Part shown: piece by piece, positions 52,747-61,670 of the stretch | How the letters are laid out: each line of letters opens with the position of its first letter | How positions within the stretch are numbered: position 1 is the stretch's first letter | Assembly: GCF_025152405.1 (NCBI RefSeq) | Contig: NZ_CP102292.1 | Location: forward strand, 1,178,001 to 1,242,000 | Source: [Ruminococcus] lactaris ATCC 29176 | GTDB taxonomy: Bacteria; Bacillota; Clostridia; Lachnospirales; Lachnospiraceae | Length of the DNA stretch: 64,000 nt | Reading direction: 5' to 3' | Program-made: the position numbers and the translations under genes | The notes under the pieces: model-generated | Told to the model about the DNA's origin: nothing | The model's database searches: none | Seen by the model: the letters and a program-made list of their open reading frames with translations, nothing else

Positions 52747-53674
52747 GGCTTTTTTCTCCTTCCACGGTCACAGTATCACTGACATGATTTAATTCATCAC
52801 TGCTGTAGACCTGATATTCTCCCCAGATTTCTTCTAAAGTTTCAAGCGTCGAAACTACTTCTTTCTGTTTCTTCATACATAAGGCAACAATCAGTGCATT
52901 TACAACGCTGAGTGGTGCAACAAGAGAATCTACAATAGAAGCCATATCACTTCTTGCGATCAGATTACAGGAAGAATACAGATTCATAGGAGAATGGATA
53001 CTGTCTGTCAGGGTAATTACTTTTGCTTTCCGGTTGCTGGCAAATTCCAGTGCTTTCAGAGTACGCATAGAATAACGGGGAAAGCTGATCCCGATGATTA
53101 CATCTTTTTCACCGATGCGGATAAGCTGTTCAAAAATCTCACTGGAGCTGTTGGTATTTACAGTTACAACATCCTCACATACAAGATTCAGATAAAATCC
53201 CATAAAAGAAGCCAAAGGTGCACAACTGCGGATTCCAACCACATAGATGCGTCTCGCATTGAGGATGGTATCTATGGCAAGATTAAAAGCTGCATGATCA
53301 ATCGCACCGAGTGTAAGCTTGATCTTTTCTATATCAGACTGCAGTACCGTTTCAAGGATCTCACTCTGACTGATACGCCCGTAAGTGACTTCCATTCTCT
53401 GGATCGAATTGAGCTTATTGCGGACAAGCTCTTCCAGTGCTTTTTGAAATCCTGGGTATCCGCTGTATCCAAGCTGCGTGGCAAACCGGACGACAGTAGA
53501 TTCACTGACACCGACAATCTCACCAAGCTTTGCGGCGGTCAGGAAAACTGCCTTATCATAATTGCCCTTCACGTAATCAGCCAGACGTTTCTGCCCTTTG
53601 CTCATTTTCCCATACCGGGCATCAATTCTTGAGATTAATTCATTGATATTATTTTCTGTAGTTTCTATTTCCAT
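52739..53674 (-). CDS. MurR/RpiR family transcriptional regulator
   Basis: 311 residues. N-terminal HTH_6 domain (SKGQKRLADYVKGNY, VSESTVVRFATQLGYSGYPG) and C-terminal SIS domain (ARRIYVVGIRSCAPLASF, EKDVIIGISFPRYSMRTL, VITLTDS). Such regulators sense phosphosugars. No sugar operon is adjacent here, so the target is unknown. Confidence 0.92.
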   Translation of the reverse strand: MEIETTENNINELISRIDARYGKMSKGQKRLADYVKGNYDKAVFLTAAKLGEIVGVSESTVVRFATQLGYSGYPGFQKALEELVRNKLNSIQRMEVTYGRISQSEILETVLQSDIEKIKLTLGAIDHAAFNLAIDTILNARRIYVVGIRSCAPLASFMGFYLNLVCEDVVTVNTNSSSEIFEQLIRIGEKDVIIGISFPRYSMRTLKALEFASNRKAKVITLTDSIHSPMNLYSSCNLIARSDMASIVDSLVAPLSVVNALIVALCMKKQKEVVSTLETLEEIWGEYQVYSSDELNHVSDTVTVEGEKSHE

Positions 53675-53713
53675 TTGATTATTTTCCTATTTTATTTTCT
53701 TCTGCTTTTTGCG

Positions 53714-55501
53714 TTATACAGCTCTGGTATAATGCTTTAACCATTCTTTTTCTGCTTCAGGCAGATAAGGACTGATCTTTTTATAGACCAGCTGATGATA
53801 GTTATTTAACTGCTCCCGCTCTTCGAAAGTCATCTGCTCAGGAAGCAATGCATCCAGATCAATGGGTACCAGGGTGAGAACTTCAAACTTCATAAACTGT
53901 CCATATTCATTGTGGTCTGCTTCGGTAACAAGAAGTTCATTTTCAATTCGGATCCCATGAGAATTTTTAATATAAAGCCCCGGTTCATCTGTGATCACCA
54001 TATTTTTTTCAAAGGTCTGTGAAGGTGTCTTCCCTTCTTTCCAGCGGAAATTGATCGGTCCTTCATGGATGTTGAGCAGATATCCGACCCCATGGCCGGT
54101 TCCGTGGTTAAAGTTCAGTCCTTTCTTCCAAAATACTTCTCTTGCGATACAGTCTAGGTTAGTTCCGCTGCATCCATGAAGAAATATAGTGCTAGCAAGC
54201 CGCAGCATAGCACGTACAACAAGGGTAAAATGCTCTTTTTCTACCTGTCCTGCTTCACCAATGGCAACGGTTCTGGTAATATCGGTAGATCCCTGAAGGT
54301 AATGGCCGCCGGTATCTGTCATAAACAGCTTTCCTGGCTTAAGTTCTACATTACTTTCTTCATCGGCACTGTAATGAACGATCGCACCATGCTCCCCATA
54401 AGCACTGATCGGTGCAAAACTGGGACCGATAAATCCGTTCTGCATTGCACGAAATTCTTCCAGTTTCTGAGAGGCGGACAGTTCTGTGACAGGAAATTCT
54501 CCGCTATTCGTCTTGAGCCAGTACATGAATCTGGTATGGGCAATTCCGTCTTTTAAATGAGCTGCTTTCAGATTTTCTACCTGGACATCATTTTTTATGC
54601 ATTTCATAAGGATCTCCGGATTCGGTCTGTCCACAACAGTCACAAATTCAGGTATCTTACGGTACAGGCTGTAGTTCATGATCCGGGAATCAAGCAGAAC
54701 GGTCTGATTTTCGTTAAATTGGGACACAGTATCATAAATTTCTTCATAAGGATGCAGAATAATCTGCTGTTGAGCAAAAAGCTGCAAAAGTGTATCTGAA
54801 AATTTAGATGTATCAGCAAAAAGTTCAACTGAATCATTATAAACGATTGCATAAGAAAGAACAAGAGGACAATAGGCAATATCATTTCCCCGGATATTAA
54901 AAAGCCAGGCAATATCATCAAGACTTGAAAGGATATGCGTATCACATCCATATTCTTTCATTTTCAAGCGTACACGGGTCAGTTTGGATTCAATACCCTC
55001 TCCGGTATACTGATCTTCAAGCAAAAATGCCGGTTCAGAAGGAAGATCCGGTCGATCTGTCCAAATTTCAGATGCAAGATCCTGCAAAAAGTTTACAGAT
55101 GCATGATTCTGCTCTGCGAGCTGACGGTAGGACGTTCCTTCTTCATAGCTGATAGTTCTTCCGTCAAAACCGAGAATCTGTCCTTCCTGAAGCTCTTTCT
55201 CAAGAAATTCTTCAATCGAGGGAACTCCGGGTTCACCGGATCTGTAAAGATCAATCCCACTGCCTGCTAACTGCTGCTCTGCCTGGATAAAATAACGTCC
55301 GTCTGTCCAAAGTCCAGCCTTTTTACTGGTAAAAACGGCTGTTCCTGCAGAACCGGTGAATCCGGTCATATATTCACGGAATTTGAAATAATCTCCTACA
55401 TACTCACTATGATGAAAATCCGCCGTAGGAATAATATAAATATCAATCCCTTTTTGTATCATCGCACTGCGAAGGGCATTGATCCTCTTTTGAATATTCA
55501 T
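53714..55501 (-). CDS. M24 family aminopeptidase P
   Basis: 595 residues, the long Xaa-Pro aminopeptidase form with two creatinase-like N-terminal domains and a C-terminal pita-bread domain. Metal ligands appear in LFMTDTGGHYLQGSTDITRT (Asp-x-Asp-type), FNHGTGHGVGYLLNIHEGP (His) and DEPGLYIKNSHGIRIENE (Glu). It removes N-terminal residues before proline. GGGAGG precedes the ATG. Confidence 0.93.
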   Translation of the reverse strand: MNIQKRINALRSAMIQKGIDIYIIPTADFHHSEYVGDYFKFREYMTGFTGSAGTAVFTSKKAGLWTDGRYFIQAEQQLAGSGIDLYRSGEPGVPSIEEFLEKELQEGQILGFDGRTISYEEGTSYRQLAEQNHASVNFLQDLASEIWTDRPDLPSEPAFLLEDQYTGEGIESKLTRVRLKMKEYGCDTHILSSLDDIAWLFNIRGNDIAYCPLVLSYAIVYNDSVELFADTSKFSDTLLQLFAQQQIILHPYEEIYDTVSQFNENQTVLLDSRIMNYSLYRKIPEFVTVVDRPNPEILMKCIKNDVQVENLKAAHLKDGIAHTRFMYWLKTNSGEFPVTELSASQKLEEFRAMQNGFIGPSFAPISAYGEHGAIVHYSADEESNVELKPGKLFMTDTGGHYLQGSTDITRTVAIGEAGQVEKEHFTLVVRAMLRLASTIFLHGCSGTNLDCIAREVFWKKGLNFNHGTGHGVGYLLNIHEGPINFRWKEGKTPSQTFEKNMVITDEPGLYIKNSHGIRIENELLVTEADHNEYGQFMKFEVLTLVPIDLDALLPEQMTFEEREQLNNYHQLVYKKISPYLPEAEKEWLKHYTRAV

Positions 55502-55532
55502 GTTAATTACCTCCCGATATGCATATAACTAT

Positions 55533-55561
55533 ATGATACCACCAAAAAGAAATGCTTACAA
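55533..55561 (-). promoter_or_regulatory. Sigma-A promoter for the aminopeptidase gene
   Basis: Minus-strand TTGTAA (55556-55561) and TATCAT (55533-55538) with 17-nt spacing, about 30 nt before the start codon. Confidence 0.65.
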
Positions 55562-55586
55562 ATAAAAAAGAAAAGATACAGAGCAG

Positions 55587-55678
55587 TACAAAGAAGAGAT
55601 GCAAAACGGTATTCCCGTTTTGTATCTCTTCTTTGTATGTCTGAATATGCAAGAGAACCTGCCATCGGCAGGTTCTCT
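55587..55678 (-). terminator. Two consecutive hairpins ending the decarboxylase operon
   Basis: After the oadA stop, transcription on the minus strand meets a perfect 12-bp stem with a 3-nt loop (55652-55663 with 55667-55678). It then meets a 23-bp stem with one G.U pair and a 5-nt loop (55587-55609 with 55615-55637). Neither has a long U-tract on the minus strand; the second has a U-rich 3' arm. Together they probably end the operon and may protect its 3' end. Confidence 0.65.
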
Positions 55679-55706
55679 GTTCTCTGTGTTAATTCAGATT
55701 TTATAA

Positions 55707-57119
55707 TTAGACTGGATAAGCTCCATTCTCTGTGTCAGCTACTGTAGCATCAACTTTTGTCTGCTGAGCCTGTCTGTATTTGAAGAAATCAACAGCAACC
55801 TGTGGGAATAATGCATATGTCAGCACATCCTCATCCTGCTGAATCCACTGCTTGCACTCTTCACGGAGTGTATCAAGCTCATCCGGGATCAGATCTGCCG
55901 GACGACACGTGATAGGTTCTACATCACCGAGAGCTTTCTTCTGAAGTTCCGGATCAACCGGTTTTGTTGTCTTTCCGTATTTTCCTGCGAGAACATCTTT
56001 TGTTTCTTTTGTAACCATCTTATAACGTTCCCCCATCAATACGTTAAATACTGCCTGAGTTCCAACGATCTGTGAAGAAGGTGTAACCAGTGGCGGCTCA
56101 CCAAGATCTTTACGGACACGCGGTACTTCCTCAAGAACTTCATAGAACTTGTCTTCAGCACCCTGCTCTTTTAACTGGGATGTAAGGTTGGAAAGCATTC
56201 CTCCCGGTACCTGGTACAGAAGAGTTTTGATATTTACACCAAGGTTCTTAGGATTCAGAAGCCCGCTCTCAAGAGCATCGTCACGGATTGGACGGAAGTA
56301 ATCAGCAATCTCAGCAAGAAGATTCTGATCCAGTCCTGTATCGTAAGGTGTTCCCTTGAATGTCTCAACCATAACTTCTGTTGCCGGCTGGGATGTTCCA
56401 AGTGCGAATGGTGACATAGCTGTATCAATGATGTCAGCACCTGCTTCTACAGACTTCAGATAAGTCATGGAAGCTACACCGGAAGTATAATGTGTATGCA
56501 TTTCGATCGGGATACTTACAGCTTCTTTCAGTGCTGTAACAAGCTCTGTTGCCTGATATGGAACAAGAAGTCCTGCCATATCTTTTACACAGATAGAGCT
56601 TGCACCCATATCTTCGATTCTCTTTGCAAGGTCAACCCAGTATTCCAATGTATAAGCATCTCCAAGAGTATAAGACATTGCAACCTGTGCATGTGCTTTT
56701 TCCTTGTTGGCTGCTGTAACGGCTGTCTGAAGGTTTCTCATATCATTGAGACAGTCAAAAATACGGATAATATCGATTCCATTTGCTACAGATTTCTGTA
56801 CAAAATATTCTACAACATCATCTGCATAAGGACGGTATCCAAGGATATTCTGTCCACGGAACAGCATCTGAAGCTTTGTATTCTTGAATCCATCACGGAA
56901 CTTTCTAAGTCTTTCCCATGGATCTTCTTTAAGGAAACGGAGGGAAGCATCAAATGTTGCTCCACCCCAGCACTCTACAGCATGATATCCGACTTTATCC
57001 ATCTTGTCGACGATCGGCATCATCTGATCTGTTGTCATTCTGGTTGCAATCAGGGACTGATGTGCATCACGCAGAATGGTTTCTACTATTTTAACTGGTT
57101 TCTTTTCAATTTCTGCCAT
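55707..57119 (-). CDS. oadA: Oxaloacetate/pyruvate carboxyltransferase subunit (OadA-like)
   Basis: 470 residues. RDAHQSLIATRMTT and WGGATFDASLRFLKEDPWERL at the N-terminus, the carbamylated Lys in CVKDMAGLL, metal His in EMHTHYTSG, and a PYC_OADA C-terminal region. It lacks the fused biotin domain, which is encoded separately at 58313-58669. It transfers the carboxyl of oxaloacetate to biotin (or the reverse). GGAGGA precedes the ATG. Confidence 0.92.
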   Translation of the reverse strand: MAEIEKKPVKIVETILRDAHQSLIATRMTTDQMMPIVDKMDKVGYHAVECWGGATFDASLRFLKEDPWERLRKFRDGFKNTKLQMLFRGQNILGYRPYADDVVEYFVQKSVANGIDIIRIFDCLNDMRNLQTAVTAANKEKAHAQVAMSYTLGDAYTLEYWVDLAKRIEDMGASSICVKDMAGLLVPYQATELVTALKEAVSIPIEMHTHYTSGVASMTYLKSVEAGADIIDTAMSPFALGTSQPATEVMVETFKGTPYDTGLDQNLLAEIADYFRPIRDDALESGLLNPKNLGVNIKTLLYQVPGGMLSNLTSQLKEQGAEDKFYEVLEEVPRVRKDLGEPPLVTPSSQIVGTQAVFNVLMGERYKMVTKETKDVLAGKYGKTTKPVDPELQKKALGDVEPITCRPADLIPDELDTLREECKQWIQQDEDVLTYALFPQVAVDFFKYRQAQQTKVDATVADTENGAYPV

Positions 57120-57136
57120 TTATTTGTCCTCCAAAT

Positions 57137-58288
57137 TTACTTAACGCCGAAGATGGCCATAAATGTTCCGGCTGCTACTGCAGTACCGATAACTCCGGCA
57201 ACGTTTGGTCCCATTGCATGCATAAGCAGGAAGTTTGTAGGATCTGCCTCAGCACCAACTTTCTGGGATACACGTGCTGCCATAGGAACCGCAGATACAC
57301 CTGCAGAACCGATCAACGGATTTACTTTTCCCTTAGTAATCCAGCACATCAGTTTACCGAACAGTACACCTGCCGCAGTACCGAATGCAAATGCTATGAG
57401 ACCGAGGATAACGATCTTGATCGTATCAAGGTTCAGGAATGCTTCCGCACTTGTTGTAGCACCTACAGACGTACCAAGAAGGATAACTACGATATACATC
57501 AGAGCATTAGAAGCTGTCTCTGTCAACTGTCTTACTACGCCACACTCTTTGAACAGGTTACCAAGCATCAGCATACCAACCAGTGGAGCTGTTGTAGGAA
57601 GGATCACGCAGACAACGATCGTAACAATGATCGGGAACAGGATTCTCTCCAGTTTGGAAACCGGACGAAGCTGATCCATTTTGATCTTTCTTTCCTTCTC
57701 TGTTGTAAGAAGTTTCATGATCGGTGGCTGGATGATCGGCACAAGTGACATATAAGAATATGCCGCTACAGCGATTGGTCCCATGATAGCTGTCTGCTGC
57801 AGTTTACCTGCAAGGAAGATAGATGTCGGACCATCTGCACCTCCGATAATAGAGATAGCTGCTGCTGCCTTGTCGGAAAATCCAAGAGCCATCGCTCCAA
57901 GATAAGCGGCAAAGATACCAAACTGTGCTGCTGCTCCGAGAAGAAAACTCTTCGGATTCGCAATCAGCGGACCAAAGTCTGTCATAGCTCCGACTCCGAG
58001 GAAAATCAGAGAAGGAAGGATCGACCACTCGTCAAGCTGATAAAAGTAATACAGAAGTCCACCTGTACCGTTTGCTGCATCTTCAGCATGAAGCATAATA
58101 TCCGGATAGATATTTACAAGCAACATACCAAAGGCAATCGGAACAAGAAGCAATGGCTCAAAGCCATGGTGGATTGCCAGATAGAGAAACACGCAGGCAA
58201 CAGCGATCATGATCAGGTTACCAAAAGTCAGATTCATGAACGCGGTCTGATCTACGAGGTTTCCCAGCGTATTTGAAATATATTCCAT
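57137..58288 (-). CDS. oadB: Na+-translocating decarboxylase beta subunit
   Basis: 383 residues with about ten membrane helices. The functional region IIGGADGPTSIFLA contains the Asp used for Na+ binding in OadB, and GGTGGLLYYFYQL-like and GNLFKECGVVRQLTET are typical. It decarboxylates carboxybiotin and exports Na+. GGAGG lies 8 nt upstream of the ATG. Confidence 0.95.
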   Translation of the reverse strand: MEYISNTLGNLVDQTAFMNLTFGNLIMIAVACVFLYLAIHHGFEPLLLVPIAFGMLLVNIYPDIMLHAEDAANGTGGLLYYFYQLDEWSILPSLIFLGVGAMTDFGPLIANPKSFLLGAAAQFGIFAAYLGAMALGFSDKAAAAISIIGGADGPTSIFLAGKLQQTAIMGPIAVAAYSYMSLVPIIQPPIMKLLTTEKERKIKMDQLRPVSKLERILFPIIVTIVVCVILPTTAPLVGMLMLGNLFKECGVVRQLTETASNALMYIVVILLGTSVGATTSAEAFLNLDTIKIVILGLIAFAFGTAAGVLFGKLMCWITKGKVNPLIGSAGVSAVPMAARVSQKVGAEADPTNFLLMHAMGPNVAGVIGTAVAAGTFMAIFGVK

Positions 58289-58312
58289 TTGTAAAACCTC
58301 CTGGTTCAGTAA

Positions 58313-58669
58313 CTAGTTTAATGTAGCGAGTACGGCTCCTGATTCAACAGCATCACCTACTGCAACATCAATGCTGGCAATAGTTCCTGCTTCCGGGGCA
58401 ACAACCGGGATCTCCATCTTCATGGCCTCGATCACGATTACAGTATCTCCAGCCTGTACACTCTGACCAACGGATGTAGGAATCTGGAATACTTTTCCGG
58501 CTGCACCGGCTTTTACCTGGATACTTCCTGCACCTGCTGCCGGAGCTGCTTTTGGAGCAACAGCCTTAGGAGCTGCAACTGGTGCTGCTGTCTGAACTGC
58601 ACCTGCACCATTTTCTTCAACTGTTACATCATATACATTTCCGTTTACTGTAATTGTATAATTCTTCAT
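58313..58669 (-). CDS. Biotin carboxyl carrier protein
   Basis: 118 residues: a short beta N-terminus, an Ala/Pro-rich linker (about residues 28-50) and a biotinyl domain with VIEAMKMEIPVVAPEAG (biotinyl Lys in EAMKME). An ATG at 58675 is only 2 nt from GGAGG, so the second ATG at 58669 is preferred. It shuttles CO2 between the carboxyltransferases and the membrane pump. Confidence 0.93.
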   Translation of the reverse strand: MKNYTITVNGNVYDVTVEENGAGAVQTAAPVAAPKAVAPKAAPAAGAGSIQVKAGAAGKVFQIPTSVGQSVQAGDTVIVIEAMKMEIPVVAPEAGTIASIDVAVGDAVESGAVLATLN

Positions 58670-58685
58670 TTTCATATCCTCCTGA

Positions 58686-59465
58686 TTAATTCCATTTATT
58701 TGATTTTCTTCTCTTGATAGAACGAACTACAAAACCATCTGTAGAAGTTCCTTCTGAAGCTGCGATTGCTGCTGCAATAACTGCTGCAAGTTCGCCGTCA
58801 TCCGTACCTGCTGCCTGTGGTGCAGATACTGCAGGTGCCGGAGCTGCCTGTACAGGTGTTTCCTTCTTCTCTTCTGCAGCTTTTCCTTTACCGGAAAGCT
58901 TCTTCTGAAGCTTCGGAATGAATCCAAGCAGATAGATAATAAATGAAATGAAAATCAATACAACAAATACAGTTCCCATTCCAAGGATTGTATTTAATCC
59001 GGCTTTTTTAAGGATTTCTCCTGTTGTATAATGTGCGGATACTGTCATGCTCTCCATATCGCTCTTCTCATTGAATGTGAAAGCAATCTCAGCATCTCTG
59101 TCCTCAAATTTACCTTCGGATGAAAGTGTTGCACCATCATGGCTGACTTTCATTGTCCAGTCACCATGCTCAATATAAGCGCCACATTCTTCCTGAGAAG
59201 CCTTCCAGCTTTCGATCATAGTCAGGAAATCCGATCCATCGATCGGTAACTGTGCCTGTAAAAGAGTAATATCAAGATTCAGATCTCTCAGATTCTCGTA
59301 ATAATCCATATCTTCTTCAGACATAGAACTGAATGCACTGATGATTGTATCTGCATACTGCTCCATTGTCGTCTGATCATACTCTGTCGTCTCAGACTTA
59401 CCACATCCCGTAAAGCTAAGGACGAGAATGAGGATAAGTCCTAATAAACTGATTTTTTTCTTCAC
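58686..59465 (-). CDS. OadG-family subunit with N-terminal lipoprotein domain
   Basis: 259 residues. Residues 1-22 are a lipoprotein signal (LSFTGC); residues 23-150 form an extracytoplasmic domain (DUF3887-like by impression). Then comes the OadG membrane helix in GLNTILGMGTVFVVLIFISF, an Ala/Pro linker and the OadG-like tail DDGELAAVIAAAIAASEG...VVRSIKRR. OadG holds the alpha and beta subunits together. The extra outer domain is unlike the about 80-residue classical OadG. GTG start after GAGGTGAGG. Confidence 0.87.
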   Translation of the reverse strand: MKKKISLLGLILILVLSFTGCGKSETTEYDQTTMEQYADTIISAFSSMSEEDMDYYENLRDLNLDITLLQAQLPIDGSDFLTMIESWKASQEECGAYIEHGDWTMKVSHDGATLSSEGKFEDRDAEIAFTFNEKSDMESMTVSAHYTTGEILKKAGLNTILGMGTVFVVLIFISFIIYLLGFIPKLQKKLSGKGKAAEEKKETPVQAAPAPAVSAPQAAGTDDGELAAVIAAAIAASEGTSTDGFVVRSIKRRKSNKWN

Positions 59466-59479
59466 TTCGCCTCACCTCA

Positions 59480-60919
59480 CTAAACCGTACCGTGCTTTTT
59501 GTCCGGACGATTCTCTCTTTTTGTGAACAGCATTTCAAATGCACCGATCACATATTTTCTGGTGTCTGCAGGTTCGATGATGGCATCAACATATCCTCTG
59601 GCTGCTGCTGCGTTCGGACTGGACTGCAGTTCTTTATATTTTGCTGCTTTTGCACTCTGAGTATCTGCATCAGCATCTGGATACATAATCTGTGCTGCAA
59701 GTTTTGCATCCATCATACCGATCTCTGCTGTCGGCCATGCATATACAAGATCAGCACCAACTGATTTGCTGTTCATTGCTACATAAGCACTTCCAAATGC
59801 TTTTCCTACGATCACATTTACTTTCGGAACAGTCGCATTTGCAAATGCATAAGTCAGTCTGGCAACAGCCTTGGCCATGTTCTTCTCAGACTCTACAGTT
59901 GCAGCAAAGCCTGCTACATTTGTCAGCGTCAGAACCGGGATAGAGAATGCATCACAGAAATTAACGAAATCTGCTGCTTTGGCACATCCGTCAACAGTAA
60001 GTCCAGCATCAAATTCAGCCTCTGTCTCAGCATCAGCTCCGTATACTTTGGAACGGTTGGCAACGACACCTACAGTCTGTCCATTCAGACGGATAAAGCC
60101 TGTAACCATCTCTTTTGCATAATCTTTCTTTGTCTCTACAAGAACGCCATTATCAGCAATCTGTGCAAGTGCGATTGCTGTATCTTCTGATGCATTTGCG
60201 ATATCAGCACATACACGGTTCAGATCATCTGTACATTCTTCATAAGACATATCGTCTTCATAATTGGCAGGAATCATGCATACAAGTGAACGAATCTGTC
60301 CGAGAATCTCTGCCTCTGTACCGATACCATCTACAAGACCAGCCGTCTTGCTCTGATAAGCGGCACTGGCTGTATTACATCTGGAAATTTCATTTCCTTC
60401 CAGTGCATTCGGAGAATTAACAAATAATTTTCCATCGTTTTCTTCCATAAATGTGAAGTCTGCAAGACCCGGCACGATTGCAAGTCCGCCTCCGCACATA
60501 CCGAAAATAGCTGTTACCTGCGGAATCACTCCGGATGCGAGTGCCTGTTTCTGATAAAGACTTCCAAATGCCTCAAGTGCATCTGTTGCTTCCTGAAGTC
60601 TTAATCCGGCACAATCGATCAGACCGATAACAGGTGCTCCCATCTTCATTGCCATATCATAGATCCGTGCGATCTTTTTCGCATGCATCTCTCCGATAGC
60701 TCCGCCGAGAACATCAGCATCCTGACTATATACATAGACAAGATTACCATCGATCACTCCGTATCCGGTAATAACACCGTCTGAAGGAGCCGCCTTCTCC
60801 TGCATATTGAAATCGGTACTTCTTGCTGTAACAGCACCACCAATTTCAACAAAGCTTCCCTCATCAAGCAATGTGGCAATACGTCTGCTTGCTGAGTTTC
60901 CTGTTGCATTGTAGCTCAT
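59480..60919 (-). CDS. Acyl-CoA carboxyltransferase (MmdA/PccB-like)
   Basis: 479 residues: two crotonase-like carboxyltransferase halves (N-part DADVLGGAIGEMHAKKI, CGGGLAIVPGLADF; C-part NVAGF, GKAFGSAYVAMNSK, AWPTAEIGMM). MmdA/PccB/12S proteins are usually about 510 residues; here the N-terminal 30 or so residues are missing and it begins near ASRRIATLLDEGSF. It could act on methylmalonyl-CoA, propionyl-CoA or another acyl-CoA. GGAGG precedes the ATG; first gene of the operon. Confidence 0.9.
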   Translation of the reverse strand: MSYNATGNSASRRIATLLDEGSFVEIGGAVTARSTDFNMQEKAAPSDGVITGYGVIDGNLVYVYSQDADVLGGAIGEMHAKKIARIYDMAMKMGAPVIGLIDCAGLRLQEATDALEAFGSLYQKQALASGVIPQVTAIFGMCGGGLAIVPGLADFTFMEENDGKLFVNSPNALEGNEISRCNTASAAYQSKTAGLVDGIGTEAEILGQIRSLVCMIPANYEDDMSYEECTDDLNRVCADIANASEDTAIALAQIADNGVLVETKKDYAKEMVTGFIRLNGQTVGVVANRSKVYGADAETEAEFDAGLTVDGCAKAADFVNFCDAFSIPVLTLTNVAGFAATVESEKNMAKAVARLTYAFANATVPKVNVIVGKAFGSAYVAMNSKSVGADLVYAWPTAEIGMMDAKLAAQIMYPDADADTQSAKAAKYKELQSSPNAAAARGYVDAIIEPADTRKYVIGAFEMLFTKRENRPDKKHGTV

Positions 60920-60977
60920 ATTTTAGCCCTCCATAGTTATAAAATATTTAAAATAAACCAAAATTTCTGCCTATTCT

Positions 60978-61006
60978 AGTATATACTAGCGTTCCCCAAA
61001 TTTCAA
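60978..61006 (-). promoter_or_regulatory. Sigma-A promoter of the decarboxylase operon
   Basis: Minus-strand TTGAAA (61001-61006) and TATACT (60978-60983) with 17-nt spacing, about 60 nt before the first gene. The left end of foldback copy B lies 38 bp upstream. Confidence 0.8.
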
Positions 61007-61361
61007 TTCTAAATTTGCGGAAACTGACAATTTTTTCACATAGAAAATTTGTATTTGTTGGGGTGATACGCTTAGAAGACATACAAATTCTTGGTGGCGA
61101 AGCGGACGCGGAAAGCAGAGATATTCCCTCGCGGTGCAGGCCCGCTTTACCTCAGCCCGTTGACCGTTTGTAACTCGAAAGTGGAAATCTTCGTGCAATG
61201 GCACTCGATTTACTTTCTCTAACAAACGCTGCAAAGTGTCTTCGGAACGCTCCCTGCTAATGCACCTGCTCAGGAACACCCTGCTTTCCGCTGACCATCT
61301 CGATAAGAAGTTTTTTAGCTCCGCAGCGTATCCATCCAACAATACAAATTTAAAAAAGATA

Positions 61362-61670
61362 GAAAAAGCCGGATGGTTATTGAGTAAGATATTCGATCGT
61401 AAAGATGTCGGGGGCAAAAGCCCCCGACTTTGATGCCTACGGATTGCTCCGTGCTACGCACTCCCACAATCCTACCCAATATTCGCATATCGTGGGATTA
61501 TCATCCCACGATATGCGAATATCGGGGCGGGTCCTAAGGTCTTTCACCCACCTATGAACAAGCTCATGTGGGCTTAGACCTTTTGCCCCTGGCATCTCGT
61601 AAATATTAGATAGTAGATATTGTATTTACTATTTGACAAATCATTTATCTTAGTCGATAACCTTCCGGCT
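61362..61670 (-). terminator. Central hairpin of foldback copy B, split by the insertion
   Basis: Arms 61367-61390 and 61647-61670 match those of copy A. The U-tract on the minus strand follows at 61362-61366. The loop is enlarged to 256 nt by the nested element, which may weaken folding, although the nested element has strong hairpins of its own. Confidence 0.5.
61403..61597. mobile_element. MITE-like 195-bp element with terminal inverted repeats
   Basis: The ends are AGATGTCGGGGGCAAAAG (left) and AGATGCCAGGGGCAAAAG (right, other strand), 16 of 18 identical. It is flanked by the direct repeat CGTAA at 61398-61402 and 61598-61602. Copy A of the host repeat has a single CGTAA at the same place (GATCGTAAATAT), so the empty site is known. 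Inside are a perfect 20-bp inverted repeat (61479-61498 with 61503-61522) and an imperfect one between AAGGTCT and AGACCTT. No coding capacity, so it would move only with a transposase supplied in trans. Confidence 0.85.

Noticed and set aside
55587-55637. 23-bp hairpin as an insertion element
   Set aside because: It is a single hairpin with a 5-nt loop and no flanking duplication; its place after an operon fits a terminator better.
56490-57674. Plus-strand open frame of 394 codons
   Set aside because: Antisense to oadA and oadB, which are unmistakable; composition is that of a reverse-strand shadow.
60986-61417. 143-codon minus-strand frame over the left arm of foldback copy B
   Set aside because: It runs across the promoter of the decarboxylase operon, the repeat arm and half of a hairpin; copy A has no equivalent frame.
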